Assembly: GCA_900766645.1 (NCBI GenBank) | Contig: CAAFWD010000134.1 | Location: 1-13,948 of the forward strand | DNA: 13,948 nt | Direction of reading: 5' to 3' | Origin: an uncultured Cetobacterium sp. | Lineage (GTDB): Bacteria; Fusobacteriota; Fusobacteriia; Fusobacteriales; Fusobacteriaceae | Part shown: positions 1 through 7,428 of the stretch, piece by piece | Layout of the letters: every line of letters begins with the position of its first letter | Numbering within the stretch: the first letter of the stretch is position 1 | Notes under the pieces: model-generated | Seen by the model: the letters and a program-made list of their open reading frames with translations, nothing else | Database searches by the model: none | What the model was told of the DNA's origin: nothing | Made by a program: the position numbers and the translations under genes

Positions 1-468
1 GCTAAAAGAAATGGTTCTTCAAATGTTACTATTATGTATAGAAGAGGGGAAGAAGATATGCCTGCTACAAAAGTGGAGATATCTGAAGCTAAAGAGGATA
101 GTGTTAACTTCAATTTTTATTGGTCTCCTGTGGAAATTAAAGATCATGAAATGATTTTTTCTAAAACTGAATCTATAATCGGCGAAGATGGAAGAAAAAA
201 ATTAGTTGCTATTCCTGATAGTAATACTGCCTTTAAATATGATTCAATTGTTGTCGCAGTTAGCCAAGGTCCTAAATCAAATATTGTTTCATCTGAAGAT
301 AGAATAGATACAGAATCTTGGGGAACTATTGTTGTTAATGAAAATTCTGAAACTACTCTTGAAAATATATTCTCTTGTGGTGATGTTGTTACTGGACCAA
401 AAACAGTTGTAGCTGCTGTTGATGCTGCTAAAAAACTTTCAGAATCTATAATAAGCAAAGAGAAATAA
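1..468 (+). CDS. GltD-like FAD/NAD(P)-linked oxidoreductase, C-terminal fragment
   Basis: The 5' end lies outside the window; the reading frame is open from base 1, giving 155 residues before a TAA stop. The fragment resembles the C-terminal half of the glutamate synthase small subunit family (GltD, NfnB and related flavoprotein reductases). Near the start is IMYRRGEEDMPA, matching the conserved YRR...EMPA segment that follows the NAD(P)-binding fold. Near the end is NIFSCGDVVTGPKTVVAA, the usual FAD-contacting NIF-x-x-GD motif followed by the helix that closes the domain. Family members pass electrons between NAD(P)H and an iron-sulfur partner through FAD. Whether this one serves glutamate synthase, ferredoxin:NADP reduction or sulfide metabolism cannot be told from the tail alone. 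It ends inside the shared convergent terminator with the next gene. The ATG at position 34 is internal, not a start. Confidence 0.75.
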   Translation, partial: AKRNGSSNVTIMYRRGEEDMPATKVEISEAKEDSVNFNFYWSPVEIKDHEMIFSKTESIIGEDGRKKLVAIPDSNTAFKYDSIVVAVSQGPKSNIVSSEDRIDTESWGTIVVNENSETTLENIFSCGDVVTGPKTVVAAVDAAKKLSESIISKEK

Positions 469-497
469 AAAAATGCCTATGTATTAGGCATTTTTTT
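467..497. terminator. Bidirectional intrinsic terminator between convergent genes
   Basis: TGCCTA at 474-479 pairs with TAGGCA at 485-490 around a 5-base loop. Seven A before and seven T after extend the stem to 13 bp and supply a U-run on either strand. The hairpin overlaps the TAA stop of the upstream + gene (466-468) and the stop of the aminotransferase on the - strand (496-498), so it serves both transcripts. Confidence 0.9.
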
Positions 498-1695
498 ATT
501 TCTCCATTATTTTAGAATATTCTTCTAAAGCTCTTCTTAAAATTATCATTGAATTTTCTATGTCATCAACACTTGTACAAAACGAAAATCTTACTTCATT
601 TTTTCCTTTTCCATCTGTTTGATAAAAACCTGGTCCTGGTGCTAATAATAATGTTTGATTCTCATAAGAATAGTCAGTCAATAACCATTTTGAAAACTTT
701 TCTGCATCATCTATTGGTAATTTTGCAAAGGCATAGAATGCACCGTGAGGTTTGTATGATACCACTCCTGGTATTCTATTTAAATATGAAAATAATAGAT
801 CTCTTCTATTTTGATATTTTATTCTTACATCTTCTAAGTAGTTATCCATTGTATTTATTAGGTTAGCTGCTGCATGTTGTTCTATTGTTGATACACATAA
901 TCTAGCTTGACAGAATTTTAAAATATGATTCATTAGTTCTTTATTCTTACTCGCGATTAACCCTATTCTAGCTCCACAAGCACTATAATGTTTTGAAATA
1001 CTATCAACTAAAACAACTCTATCCCTTACATTTTCTAACTGCATAAATGAAGTATATGGAATATCATCATAAACAAATTGTCTATAAACCTCATCCGCTA
1101 TTATATATAAATTATGCTTTATAGCTATTTCTGCTATCATCTCGATCTCTTCTTTTGTATATACAGTTCCTGTTGGATTTACTGGATTAGAAAGCATTAT
1201 AGCTCTAGTCTTTGGAGTTATTAAAGATTCTATCTCCTCTTTTCTTGGAAGATGAAAATTTGTCTCTATCTTTGTTTCAATAGGTTTTACTTCTGCTCCT
1301 GCAAATTGACAAAAACTTGTATAGTTTGAATAAAATGGCTCTGGGATAAGTATGTTATCTCCCTCATCACATATTGCCATCAAAATAAACATTATGGCCT
1401 CACTACCACCTTGAGTAATCAGTAGGTCCTCCTCGGCCACATCAATCCCCATTTTCTGGTAGCTTTTTGCAAAACTCTCTAAAAGTTGTGGGATTCCCTG
1501 TGAATGTGAATATTTTACAATTTTTTCTTTATAATTATGTAACCCTTCAAAAAAAGAATCTGGAGTTACCACATTTGGTTGCCCTATATTCAACTTATAA
1601 ACTTTTAGACCTCTTGCTTCTGCTGCATCGGCCAGAGGAATCAACTTTCTTATTGGTGAAAAATTCATTTCTATTGCTCTTTTTGATAATTTCAT
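496..1695 (-). CDS. Class I/II pyridoxal-phosphate aminotransferase (aspartate aminotransferase family)
   Basis: 399 residues, the usual length for fold-type I aminotransferases. Expected landmarks are present in order: NPVNPTG at 170-176, the aspartate that contacts the pyridine nitrogen at D201 followed by Y204, the Schiff-base lysine K235 in DSISKHYSACGARIG with the phosphate-binding R243, and a C-terminal arginine R369 (EVRFSF) that normally binds the substrate alpha-carboxylate. It should transfer an amino group between an amino acid and a 2-oxo acid in the cytoplasm. The donor (aspartate, aromatic or branched) cannot be decided from motifs. The ATG start follows GAGGAGG (1700-1706) at good spacing. 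The gene is monocistronic: own promoter upstream, terminator shared with the convergent gene, and cut off from the pyr operon by the pyrE terminator. Confidence 0.9.
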   Translation of the reverse strand: MKLSKRAIEMNFSPIRKLIPLADAAEARGLKVYKLNIGQPNVVTPDSFFEGLHNYKEKIVKYSHSQGIPQLLESFAKSYQKMGIDVAEEDLLITQGGSEAIMFILMAICDEGDNILIPEPFYSNYTSFCQFAGAEVKPIETKIETNFHLPRKEEIESLITPKTRAIMLSNPVNPTGTVYTKEEIEMIAEIAIKHNLYIIADEVYRQFVYDDIPYTSFMQLENVRDRVVLVDSISKHYSACGARIGLIASKNKELMNHILKFCQARLCVSTIEQHAAANLINTMDNYLEDVRIKYQNRRDLLFSYLNRIPGVVSYKPHGAFYAFAKLPIDDAEKFSKWLLTDYSYENQTLLLAPGPGFYQTDGKGKNEVRFSFCTSVDDIENSMIILRRALEEYSKIMEK

Positions 1696-1741
1696 TGTTC
1701 CTCCTCTAATTTTATTTTAATTATTTATTTTCCAATAATAT

Positions 1742-1770
1742 ATCATATATATTTTAGATTATTTTGTCAA
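1742..1770 (-). promoter_or_regulatory. Sigma-70-type promoter of the aminotransferase gene
   Basis: On the minus strand, TTGACA (1765-1770) is followed after exactly 17 bases by TATGAT (1742-1747). This is a consensus -35 and a 5/6 -10. It lies between the pyrE terminator and the aminotransferase start, leaving an untranslated leader of about 40 bases. Confidence 0.8.
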
Positions 1771-1793
1771 TTAAATTTTTAGTACTATTGTAT

Positions 1794-1821
1794 AAAAAAA
1801 GAGGGATTCCCCTCTTTTTTT
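1794..1821 (-). terminator. Intrinsic terminator of the pyr operon
   Basis: GAGGG (1801-1805) pairs with CCCTC (1810-1814) around a 4-base loop. Seven flanking A and seven T extend the stem to 12 bp and give a U-run in the minus-strand transcript. It starts seven bases after the pyrE stop codon. Confidence 0.9.
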
Positions 1822-1827
1822 CGTATA

Positions 1828-2451
1828 TTATCTTCCCCAAGATTCTGGATTTTTATTCCATAGTAATGCTGTTTCTGCATCTGATGAATCTAAATAATTT
1901 TCCTCTGTTGCAACTTCTATTAAAGATGCAAAATTAGATATTGTAGTCCATTCTATATTGTCTGCTGCAAAGTTTGTATATGCCTTTTGGAATTCATACG
2001 AGAATATTGCTAATACTTCAACCTCAGATGCTCCAGCTTCTCTTGCTGCTGCTACCGCTTTTATTGAACTTCCTCCTGTTGAGATTAGATCCTCTATTAT
2101 TATAACTTTCTTTCCTTGGAAGTCCGCTCCTTCTATTTGTCTTCCAGCACCGTGAGCTTTTTTCTCTCCTCTAATATATGCCATTGGAACATTCATCTCT
2201 TGAGCTATAAAAGCTGCCCATGGGATTCCTGCTGTTGCAGTTCCTGCAATAATATCAAACTCTTTCTCTTTTAAAACTTCGATAAATGCATCTACTACTA
2301 CCTGTCTCTCTTTTGGAAATCCAATCATTTTTCTATTATCACAGTATATTGGACTCTTTATTCCTGATACAAATGTGAATGGTTCTTTTACGTTTAATCT
2401 TACTGCCTCTGTTCCTAATAATGATTTTGCGATATCTTTTGCTCTAGACAT
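1828..2451 (-). CDS. pyrE: Orotate phosphoribosyltransferase
   Basis: 207 residues, normal for bacterial PyrE. It joins orotate and PRPP to give orotidine 5'-monophosphate, the fifth step of pyrimidine synthesis. The PRPP-binding motif VIIIEDLISTGGS is at 116-128, and the flexible catalytic loop appears as RGEKKAHGAGR around 94-104 with K97, K98 and H100. The N-terminal orotate-side segment FVSGIKSPIYCDNR (27-40) is typical. The start codon overlaps the end of pyrC by 8 bases, and the Shine-Dalgarno GAGGAG lies inside pyrC, so the two are probably translationally coupled. It is the last gene of the pyr operon and is followed by a strong terminator. Confidence 0.97.
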   Translation of the reverse strand: MSRAKDIAKSLLGTEAVRLNVKEPFTFVSGIKSPIYCDNRKMIGFPKERQVVVDAFIEVLKEKEFDIIAGTATAGIPWAAFIAQEMNVPMAYIRGEKKAHGAGRQIEGADFQGKKVIIIEDLISTGGSSIKAVAAAREAGASEVEVLAIFSYEFQKAYTNFAADNIEWTTISNFASLIEVATEENYLDSSDAETALLWNKNPESWGR

Positions 2452-3646
2452 TATACTTCACTCCTCTTCCATCTTTATTCATAAATTCATTTCCGTTATA
2501 TACTATTTTTCCTCTTACTATAGTTCCAACTACTTTTCCACCTGTTTTCATTCCTTTGTAAGGCGTCCAACCACATTTTGAAACTACATCTTCATTCCTG
2601 ATTATTTCTTTTATTGATAAATCTACCACTGTTAAATCTGCATCATATCCAATCTCTATCTTTCCTTTATTTTCTATTCCAAAAATTTTAGCTGGATTTT
2701 CACTCATTATTTTTTGAAGTTGATTTATATTTAACTTCTCCTCTAAAGAAGTTAACATTAGTTCTAACGAGTTTTCAACTCCTGGTATTCCAAAAGTCTT
2801 TTTCTCTTTTTTCTCGTTTAATAGATGTGGTGCGTGATCTGTTCCTATTGTATCTATAGTTCCATCTTGTAACCCTTCCCATAGAGCTTTATTATCCTCT
2901 TTTGATTTAAGCTCTGGTTTCATTAAAAGAAGATCATTTGCATCCTCCTCATTTAAAAATAAATGATGTGGTGCAACTTCCCCATAAACTTTTAATCCCT
3001 CTTTTTTAGCTTCTCTTAAAAGTTCTACCTCTGAAGCTTTTGACAGATGGCATAGATACAATGGTTTATTATATCTTTTTGCTAAATCTATAGCCCTTGC
3101 CACCATCTCCTCTTCAGCATGAACAGATATTATTTTAGACTCTCTAAATAAATTCTCTAATACTTTTTCTTCCTCTACTAGCATGTCTCCTGTGGACATA
3201 TTTAGAAATATTTTTGTTGAAGCTACTCTATTTTTAACTTTCTTTATCTCTTGACTATTATCTAATCTACTTCCCCCAAAGTGAAATCCATAATCAACAT
3301 AGCTTCTTCCTTCTGAGTTTTTCTCTTTTCTTAGTAATATCTCCTCTGTTGTTGTATTAGGAACTGTATTAGGCATATCTATAAATGTTGTTACTCCACC
3401 TTTTGCACATGCCATACTTCCAGTTTCAAAATCCTCTTTATGAGAAAGTCCTGGATCTCTCATATGAGTATGTACGTCTATAACACCTGGTAAAACCCAG
3501 TTTCCATCTACGTCTATTATCTCATCTATATCCAACTCTTCCACTTCACTACAGTTATATATTTTAGCAATTTTTCCATTTTCAACTAAAATATCTTTAA
3601 TTGCTTCTAATCCATTTAATAGAATTTTACAATTTTTTATTAACAT
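2444..3646 (-). CDS. pyrC: Dihydroorotase, class I (zinc amidohydrolase)
   Basis: 400 residues, slightly shorter than the roughly 425-residue Bacillus-type class I enzymes. It cyclises N-carbamoyl-aspartate to dihydroorotate. Amidohydrolase metal ligands can be followed: HTHMRDPG with H59, H61 and R63; D154 in STGD at the bridging-ligand position of class I enzymes; H176 in SVHAE; H227/H228 in VAPHH; and the catalytic aspartate D270 in GTDHAPH. The FGIPGVEN segment (285-292) is also characteristic. The first 7 bases overlap the end of pyrF (ATG inside the pyrF TGT-TAA end), and the last 8 overlap pyrE, so pyrF-pyrC-pyrE form a tightly coupled run. No key residue appears missing. Confidence 0.95.
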   Translation of the reverse strand: MLIKNCKILLNGLEAIKDILVENGKIAKIYNCSEVEELDIDEIIDVDGNWVLPGVIDVHTHMRDPGLSHKEDFETGSMACAKGGVTTFIDMPNTVPNTTTEEILLRKEKNSEGRSYVDYGFHFGGSRLDNSQEIKKVKNRVASTKIFLNMSTGDMLVEEEKVLENLFRESKIISVHAEEEMVARAIDLAKRYNKPLYLCHLSKASEVELLREAKKEGLKVYGEVAPHHLFLNEEDANDLLLMKPELKSKEDNKALWEGLQDGTIDTIGTDHAPHLLNEKKEKKTFGIPGVENSLELMLTSLEEKLNINQLQKIMSENPAKIFGIENKGKIEIGYDADLTVVDLSIKEIIRNEDVVSKCGWTPYKGMKTGGKVVGTIVRGKIVYNGNEFMNKDGRGVKYNV

Positions 3647-4368
3647 GATTTGTTTCCCTCTTTTATTCCCTCTTCAATCTCTGCTAAAACCATCTTAGCT
3701 GCTTCAACTGGATTTTCATTTTTTGTTATTGGTCTTCCCACTACTAAATAATCACATCCATTTAATATAGCATCCTTTGGAGTCATTATTCTTTCTTGAT
3801 CATTTGCTGCTGACCATCTCGGTCTAACTCCTGGACAAACAGTTTTGAACCCCTCTCCACAAATTTCTTTTATAGCTTTTGCTTCCCATGGAGAACATAC
3901 AACTCCATCCATTCCAGCTTCTTTTGTAAGCTTAGCTAAATTTAAAGCTAAATCTTTTAATCCCAATTGACTTTTAAATGTTTCTTGAACTCCCTCTTCT
4001 GAGAAACTTGTTAAAATTGTTACAGCTATTGATAACATCTCTGGGTTAATCTCTTTTACTCCCTTCGCTACTGATGTCATCATTGCTTTTCCACCACTTG
4101 CATGCACATTAAACATAAATACATTTCTCTTTGCTGCAAATAATGATGCCATTGTTGTTGTGTTTGGAATATCATGGAACTTAAGATCTAAGAATACTTT
4201 TTTCCCCTTCTCTGTTAAGTAGTCTACCATCTCTCCTTTTGAGTTTAAAAATAACTCTAATCCTACTTTATAAAAAGATGCTGTATCTCCTAAAGTTCCT
4301 ACTATCTTTTTTGCATCCTCCATATTTGAGTAATCTAATGCTATTATTAATCTATCCTTTGCGTTCAT
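3640..4368 (-). CDS. pyrF: Orotidine 5'-phosphate decarboxylase
   Basis: 242 residues from the preferred ATG. It decarboxylates OMP to UMP, the last step of the pathway. The catalytic D-x-K-x-x-D motif is in FLDLKFHDIPNT, with D61, K63 and D66 counted from this start. The phosphate-binding end of the barrel contains CPGVRP, and GCDYLVVGRPIT lies near the C terminus. A GTG 12 bases upstream would give a 246-residue version. However, the good Shine-Dalgarno GGAGGG lies between that GTG and the ATG, so the ATG at 4366-4368 is the likely start. The gap to pyrD is 28 bases; the 3' end overlaps pyrC by 7. Confidence 0.95.
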   Translation of the reverse strand: MNAKDRLIIALDYSNMEDAKKIVGTLGDTASFYKVGLELFLNSKGEMVDYLTEKGKKVFLDLKFHDIPNTTTMASLFAAKRNVFMFNVHASGGKAMMTSVAKGVKEINPEMLSIAVTILTSFSEEGVQETFKSQLGLKDLALNLAKLTKEAGMDGVVCSPWEAKAIKEICGEGFKTVCPGVRPRWSAANDQERIMTPKDAILNGCDYLVVGRPITKNENPVEAAKMVLAEIEEGIKEGNKSC

Positions 4369-4372
4369 TTTT

Positions 4373-4378
4373 CCCTCC
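4373..4378 (-). promoter_or_regulatory. Shine-Dalgarno deciding the pyrF start
   Basis: GGAGGG on the minus strand, four bases before the ATG at 4368. It directly overlaps the codons that would follow an upstream GTG (4378-4380), which argues against use of that GTG. Confidence 0.7.
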
Positions 4379-4396
4379 ACTTATAATTTTTTATGA

Positions 4397-5320
4397 CTAT
4401 TTTTTTGGATGTGCTGCTCCTACTATTTCTTGAATATTATCCAAGTTATTTTCAACGCAGAACTTTTCTAGTCCCTCTTTTATTTCCACTGGTAAAACTG
4501 GGTTGCTAAATAGTCCTGTTCCTAAAGATACCATTGTAGCCCCTGCCATCATAAACTCTATTGCATCCTCTGTTGATGAAATTCCTCCCATCCCTACAAC
4601 AGGAATTTTCACATTTTGTGAAACTTGATATACCATTCTTAATGCAACTGGTTTAACTGCTGGTCCTGAAAATCCTCCGAATACATTTCCTAAAAGAGGT
4701 TTTCTTGATTTTATATCTATTGCCATCCCTAAAAGAGTATTTATAAGTGAAACTGCATCTGCTCCATTAGCTTCTACTACTTTTGCTATATGAACTATAT
4801 CTGTTACATTAGGTGACAACTTAACTATTAATGGTTTTGTTGTTACTTCTCTAACAGCTTTTGTTACAGCTCCAGCTACATCTGGATTAGCCCCAAAAGC
4901 CATTCCTCCATCTTTAACATTTGGACATGAAATATTTAGCTCTATCATATCCACCTCAGGTATTTTTTCTACTCTTTTCGCAATCTCTACATACTCTTCC
5001 ATAACTTTTCCATTTATGTTAACAATTATTGGAGATGTAACTCCTGCTGCCTTTATTTGTTTTACAATTACATTCTCAAAATAATCTATTCCTGGGTTCT
5101 CTAATCCAACACAGTTCAACATTCCTCCTGGAGTCTCTGCTATTCTAGTCCCGTAATTTCCATCTCTTGCTTCTAATGTTATTCCTTTTACTACTATTCC
5201 ACCTAATACATTTGGATCAAAGTAATCTTTATACTCAAGTCCAAATCCAAAACATCCAGAAGATGTCACCATTGGATTTTTAAATTCCATTCCTAAAAAG
5301 TTAGTTTTTAATCTATTCAT
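4397..5320 (-). CDS. pyrD: Dihydroorotate dehydrogenase catalytic subunit, type 1B
   Basis: 307 residues from the preferred ATG. FMN enzyme that oxidises dihydroorotate to orotate in the cytoplasm and passes electrons to PyrK, which reduces NAD. Class 1 features: the lysine in GGIVVKGIT (K45), the substrate loop NCVGLENPGID (69-79), and ELNISCPN with N129 and the active-site base C132. A cysteine there, rather than serine, marks class 1. The FMN phosphate site is in VVGMGGISS and SLGTGL toward the C terminus. A GTG 15 bases upstream is in frame and overlaps the pyrK stop codon by one base. The GAGGGGTGGAG Shine-Dalgarno lies between the two, so the ATG at 5318-5320 is preferred. The adjacent pyrK confirms type 1B. 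Confidence 0.95.
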   Translation of the reverse strand: MNRLKTNFLGMEFKNPMVTSSGCFGFGLEYKDYFDPNVLGGIVVKGITLEARDGNYGTRIAETPGGMLNCVGLENPGIDYFENVIVKQIKAAGVTSPIIVNINGKVMEEYVEIAKRVEKIPEVDMIELNISCPNVKDGGMAFGANPDVAGAVTKAVREVTTKPLIVKLSPNVTDIVHIAKVVEANGADAVSLINTLLGMAIDIKSRKPLLGNVFGGFSGPAVKPVALRMVYQVSQNVKIPVVGMGGISSTEDAIEFMMAGATMVSLGTGLFSNPVLPVEIKEGLEKFCVENNLDNIQEIVGAAHPKK

Positions 5321-5322
5321 GT

Positions 5323-5333
5323 CTCCACCCCTC
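5323..5333 (-). promoter_or_regulatory. Shine-Dalgarno deciding the pyrD start
   Basis: GAGGGGTGGAG on the minus strand just before the ATG at 5320. The alternative GTG (5333-5335) has no comparable purine-rich site upstream of it. Confidence 0.6.
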
Positions 5334-5334
5334 A

Positions 5335-6135
5335 CTAGTTACAGCTACATCCAACTTTTTCTGCTGGATCTACGTCTACAATAATTTTTGAATCAAATAC
5401 TGGTCCATCGTGACAAACTTTTTTCATTCCATCTAAAGTTTTAATTGAACATCCCACACAAGCTTTAACTCCACATGCCATTCTTTCTTCTAATGAGATC
5501 TCACAGAACACTTCATTATTTCCTGCAACCTCTGCTATAGCCTCCATCATTTTATGAGGTCCACAAGTTTGGATCATATCTATTTCCTTTTCTTTTAAAA
5601 GTTCTGTTAAAACTGTAACCACATTTCCTTTTTGTCCAACTGATCCGTCATCTGTTGTTATATAAGTTTCAACATTTTCTAAATTTATATTTTTTAATAT
5701 ATTTATAGCTCCTTCATTTCTTCCTCCAGCTATAAATATTACATTATTTTCTCTTTTTAATTCATTTATTAATAATTTTGTAGGAGCTATTCCCATTCCT
5801 CCACCTATTACCACACATGTTTTATTTTTTACATCTGTTGTAAATCCTGTTCCTAAAGGTCCTTGAATGTTTAATGTTTCTCCCTCTTTTAATTGAGCGA
5901 ACTCCTTTGTTCCTCCACCTTTTACTTCATAGTAGAACTCCAATATATTATTTTCCCTATCTGCATGATGTAAACTTATTGGTCTTCTTAAAATTCTAAT
6001 CTCATTTTTTAACTTTAACATGAAAAATTGACCGGCCTTTGAGTGTTGTGAAGCTTTTTCTGATTCAATTTTCATTAAGTAGTATCCTTCTCCTACTTTT
6101 ACATTTTCTAGTACTTTACAATCTTCTAAAAACAT
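5335..6135 (-). CDS. pyrK: Dihydroorotate dehydrogenase electron-transfer subunit
   Basis: 266 residues, the typical PyrK length. It carries electrons from PyrD's FMN through a [2Fe-2S] cluster and FAD to NAD. The FAD-binding motif RRPISL is at 50-55, the NAD-domain glycine-rich turn GGGMGIAPTK at 111-120, and TCGPHKMM at 190-197 is the usual C-terminal NAD-fold signature. The cluster ligands are C221, C226, C229 and C241 (C-x4-C-x2-C-x11-C), as in PyrK of other type 1B enzymes. The start is an ATG with AGGAGG six to seven bases before it. It lies 28 bases downstream of pyrB and immediately before pyrD, the usual partnership. The extra CSC near the C terminus (C263, C265) has no assigned role. 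Confidence 0.96.
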   Translation of the reverse strand: MFLEDCKVLENVKVGEGYYLMKIESEKASQHSKAGQFFMLKLKNEIRILRRPISLHHADRENNILEFYYEVKGGGTKEFAQLKEGETLNIQGPLGTGFTTDVKNKTCVVIGGGMGIAPTKLLINELKRENNVIFIAGGRNEGAINILKNINLENVETYITTDDGSVGQKGNVVTVLTELLKEKEIDMIQTCGPHKMMEAIAEVAGNNEVFCEISLEERMACGVKACVGCSIKTLDGMKKVCHDGPVFDSKIIVDVDPAEKVGCSCN

Positions 6136-6163
6136 TCTTCCTCCTAAATCTATCTCAATTTTT

Positions 6164-7228
6164 TTATTTTACATCTCTATTACAGTAGTAACAATACTTA
6201 TGATCACCGTCTACCACATATTTATTTTCAGTTTCTTCAACTTTTGTTATACATTTTTCATTTAAACAAATAACTTCTTCTGATTTTTCCACACGCTTTT
6301 CTATAGCCTTGCTTTCTTTTATTTCTACTTTGTCTAAAGCTATGGCAAATATTGCCTCTCTTGTTGGCACCCCATTTGCTGCCTGTTCAAAATACTTAGC
6401 ATGTTTTGTGTCATCTAAATCTATTTTTATTTCATCCACTCTAGGTAAAGGATGAAGTATTATCATATTCTCTTTACATTTTTCTAAAATATTTTCTTTA
6501 TCTATTATGTATACTCCAGATACTTTTTCATATTCCTCTATACTATCAAATCTCTCTTTTTGAATTCTTGTCATATACATAACATCTATCTCTTTTAGTA
6601 TTTCTTTATAGTCATCTACCAAAGTGTATTTTATTCCTTTTCGATTTAATTCATTTTGAATGTACTCTGGTATTTGGATTGATTCAGGAGCTACAAAATA
6701 AAACTCACAGTTAAACATTTGAAGTGCTTTTGTTAGTGAATGAACTGTTCTTCCATATTTTAAATCTCCTATAAAGGCAACCTTTTTATTTTCAATTTCC
6801 CCAAACTCTTTTTGAATTGTGTATAAATCTAATAACGTTTGACTCGGATGCTCATTAGCTCCATCTCCCGCATTTATAACTGGCACTCTTGATACATCTG
6901 CTGCAAATCTTGCTGCTCCATCCTTTGGATGTCTCATAACTATTACGTCTGAATAAGCTTCTGTCATTTTTATTGTATCTCTTAAACTTTCACCTTTCTT
7001 CAGTGAAGTAGCATCTGGTGAATCAAATCCAAGAACTTGTCCTCCCAATCTGTAAACTGCTGATGTGAAAGATAACCTTGTTCTTGTTGATGGTTCGAAA
7101 AACAAGCTTCCAACTATACTATTTTTCAAAAGTTTATTTCCTTCATTTTCTTCTAACTCTTTTGCAACTCTTAATACTTCAAGAATATCCTCTTTTGTAA
7201 AATCTTTCATTGAAATAAAATCTCTCAT
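6164..7228 (-). CDS. pyrB: Aspartate carbamoyltransferase catalytic chain fused to a PyrI-type zinc domain
   Basis: 354 residues, about 45-50 longer than a normal catalytic chain. It joins carbamoyl phosphate and aspartate to carbamoyl-aspartate, the first committed step. The catalytic part (about 1-303) has the carbamoyl-phosphate loop STRTR (47-51), RHPKDGAAR (99-107), GDGANEHPSQTLLDL (121-135), and HPLPRVDEI (259-267). After a charged linker (about 301-319) comes CLNEKCIT...YCYYCN with C321, C326, C346 and C349 (C-x4-C-x19-C-x2-C). This resembles the zinc domain of the regulatory chain PyrI, where C-x4-C-x23-C-x2-C ligates zinc and contacts the catalytic chain. The nucleotide-binding allosteric domain of PyrI is absent and no separate pyrI lies in the window. 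The ATG start follows AGGAGG (7233-7238), which sits just after the leader terminator's U-run. First structural gene of the pyr operon. Confidence 0.95.
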   Translation of the reverse strand: MRDFISMKDFTKEDILEVLRVAKELEENEGNKLLKNSIVGSLFFEPSTRTRLSFTSAVYRLGGQVLGFDSPDATSLKKGESLRDTIKMTEAYSDVIVMRHPKDGAARFAADVSRVPVINAGDGANEHPSQTLLDLYTIQKEFGEIENKKVAFIGDLKYGRTVHSLTKALQMFNCEFYFVAPESIQIPEYIQNELNRKGIKYTLVDDYKEILKEIDVMYMTRIQKERFDSIEEYEKVSGVYIIDKENILEKCKENMIILHPLPRVDEIKIDLDDTKHAKYFEQAANGVPTREAIFAIALDKVEIKESKAIEKRVEKSEEVICLNEKCITKVEETENKYVVDGDHKYCYYCNRDVK

Positions 7229-7248
7229 TTTTCCTCCTATTTTTTTCT

Positions 7249-7294
7249 AAAAAAAAAGGAATAGAAATTACAAATTAATTGTAACTTCTATTCC
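7249..7294 (-). terminator. Leader attenuator (intrinsic terminator) before pyrB
   Basis: On the minus strand GGAATAGAAGTTACAA (7294-7279) pairs with TTGTAATTTCTATTCC (7273-7258): 16 bp with one G-U pair and a 5-base loop. Nine T follow directly (7257-7249). This is a full intrinsic terminator between the operon promoter and pyrB, 21 bases before the pyrB ATG, with no other gene to terminate except the short leader ORF. The leader's TAA (7277-7275) lies in the loop. The position indicates conditional readthrough, that is, attenuation. Confidence 0.88.
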
Positions 7295-7394
7295 AAATAT
7301 TAATATTAAAATTAAAAGATAAAAATAATGAAAATAAATGTTTTTTCTTTTTTTGAAACTGATTACTAAAAAGAATAAACAACTTTTTTCTCAC
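7275..7394 (-). CDS. Putative pyr operon leader peptide (39 aa)
   Basis: A GTG start preceded at seven bases by a near-perfect Shine-Dalgarno GAGGAGGT (7401-7408) opens a 39-codon frame. The peptide starts MRKKLFILFSNQFQ, has a KKKK run at 15-18, then a Phe/Leu/Asn/Ile-rich stretch, and ends NIWNRSYN. The coding sequence from 7340 to 7295 has 30 T in 46 bases and no G, so the RNA is a long U-rich tract immediately before the attenuator. The stop codon falls in the attenuator loop, so a ribosome finishing the peptide would cover the hairpin arms. The same logic (leader peptide, U-rich pause tract, overlapping terminator) operates in E. coli pyrBI through PyrL. No sequence homology to PyrL is claimed; the peptide itself looks like low-complexity by-product. 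The translation was worked out by hand. Confidence 0.75.
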   Translation of the reverse strand: MRKKLFILFSNQFQKKKKHLFSLFLSFNFNINIWNRSYN

Positions 7395-7428
7395 TTTTTT
7401 ACCTCCTCGATTTTTTTACACTTCGAAG

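Noticed and set aside
549..866. 105-codon + strand ORF inside the aminotransferase gene
   Set aside because: It is antisense to a gene with intact catalytic motifs and has no recognisable domain or Shine-Dalgarno.
4369..4380. Upstream GTG start for pyrF adding four residues (MEGK)
   Set aside because: The added codons are the Shine-Dalgarno of the ATG at 4368, and no other site serves the GTG.
5321..5335. Upstream GTG start for pyrD adding five residues (MRGGD)
   Set aside because: The GAGGGGTGGAG site lies between GTG and ATG. The alternative would require purely coupled initiation from the pyrK stop, which is possible but less likely.
7258..7420. PyrR-type RNA binding loop or a strong competing antiterminator in the pyr leader
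   Set aside because: I could not find the PyrR anti-antiterminator consensus. The only alternative pairing seen for the 5' arm of the terminator (UUUAUUCU near 7379-7372) is eight pairs with two G-U, too weak to call.
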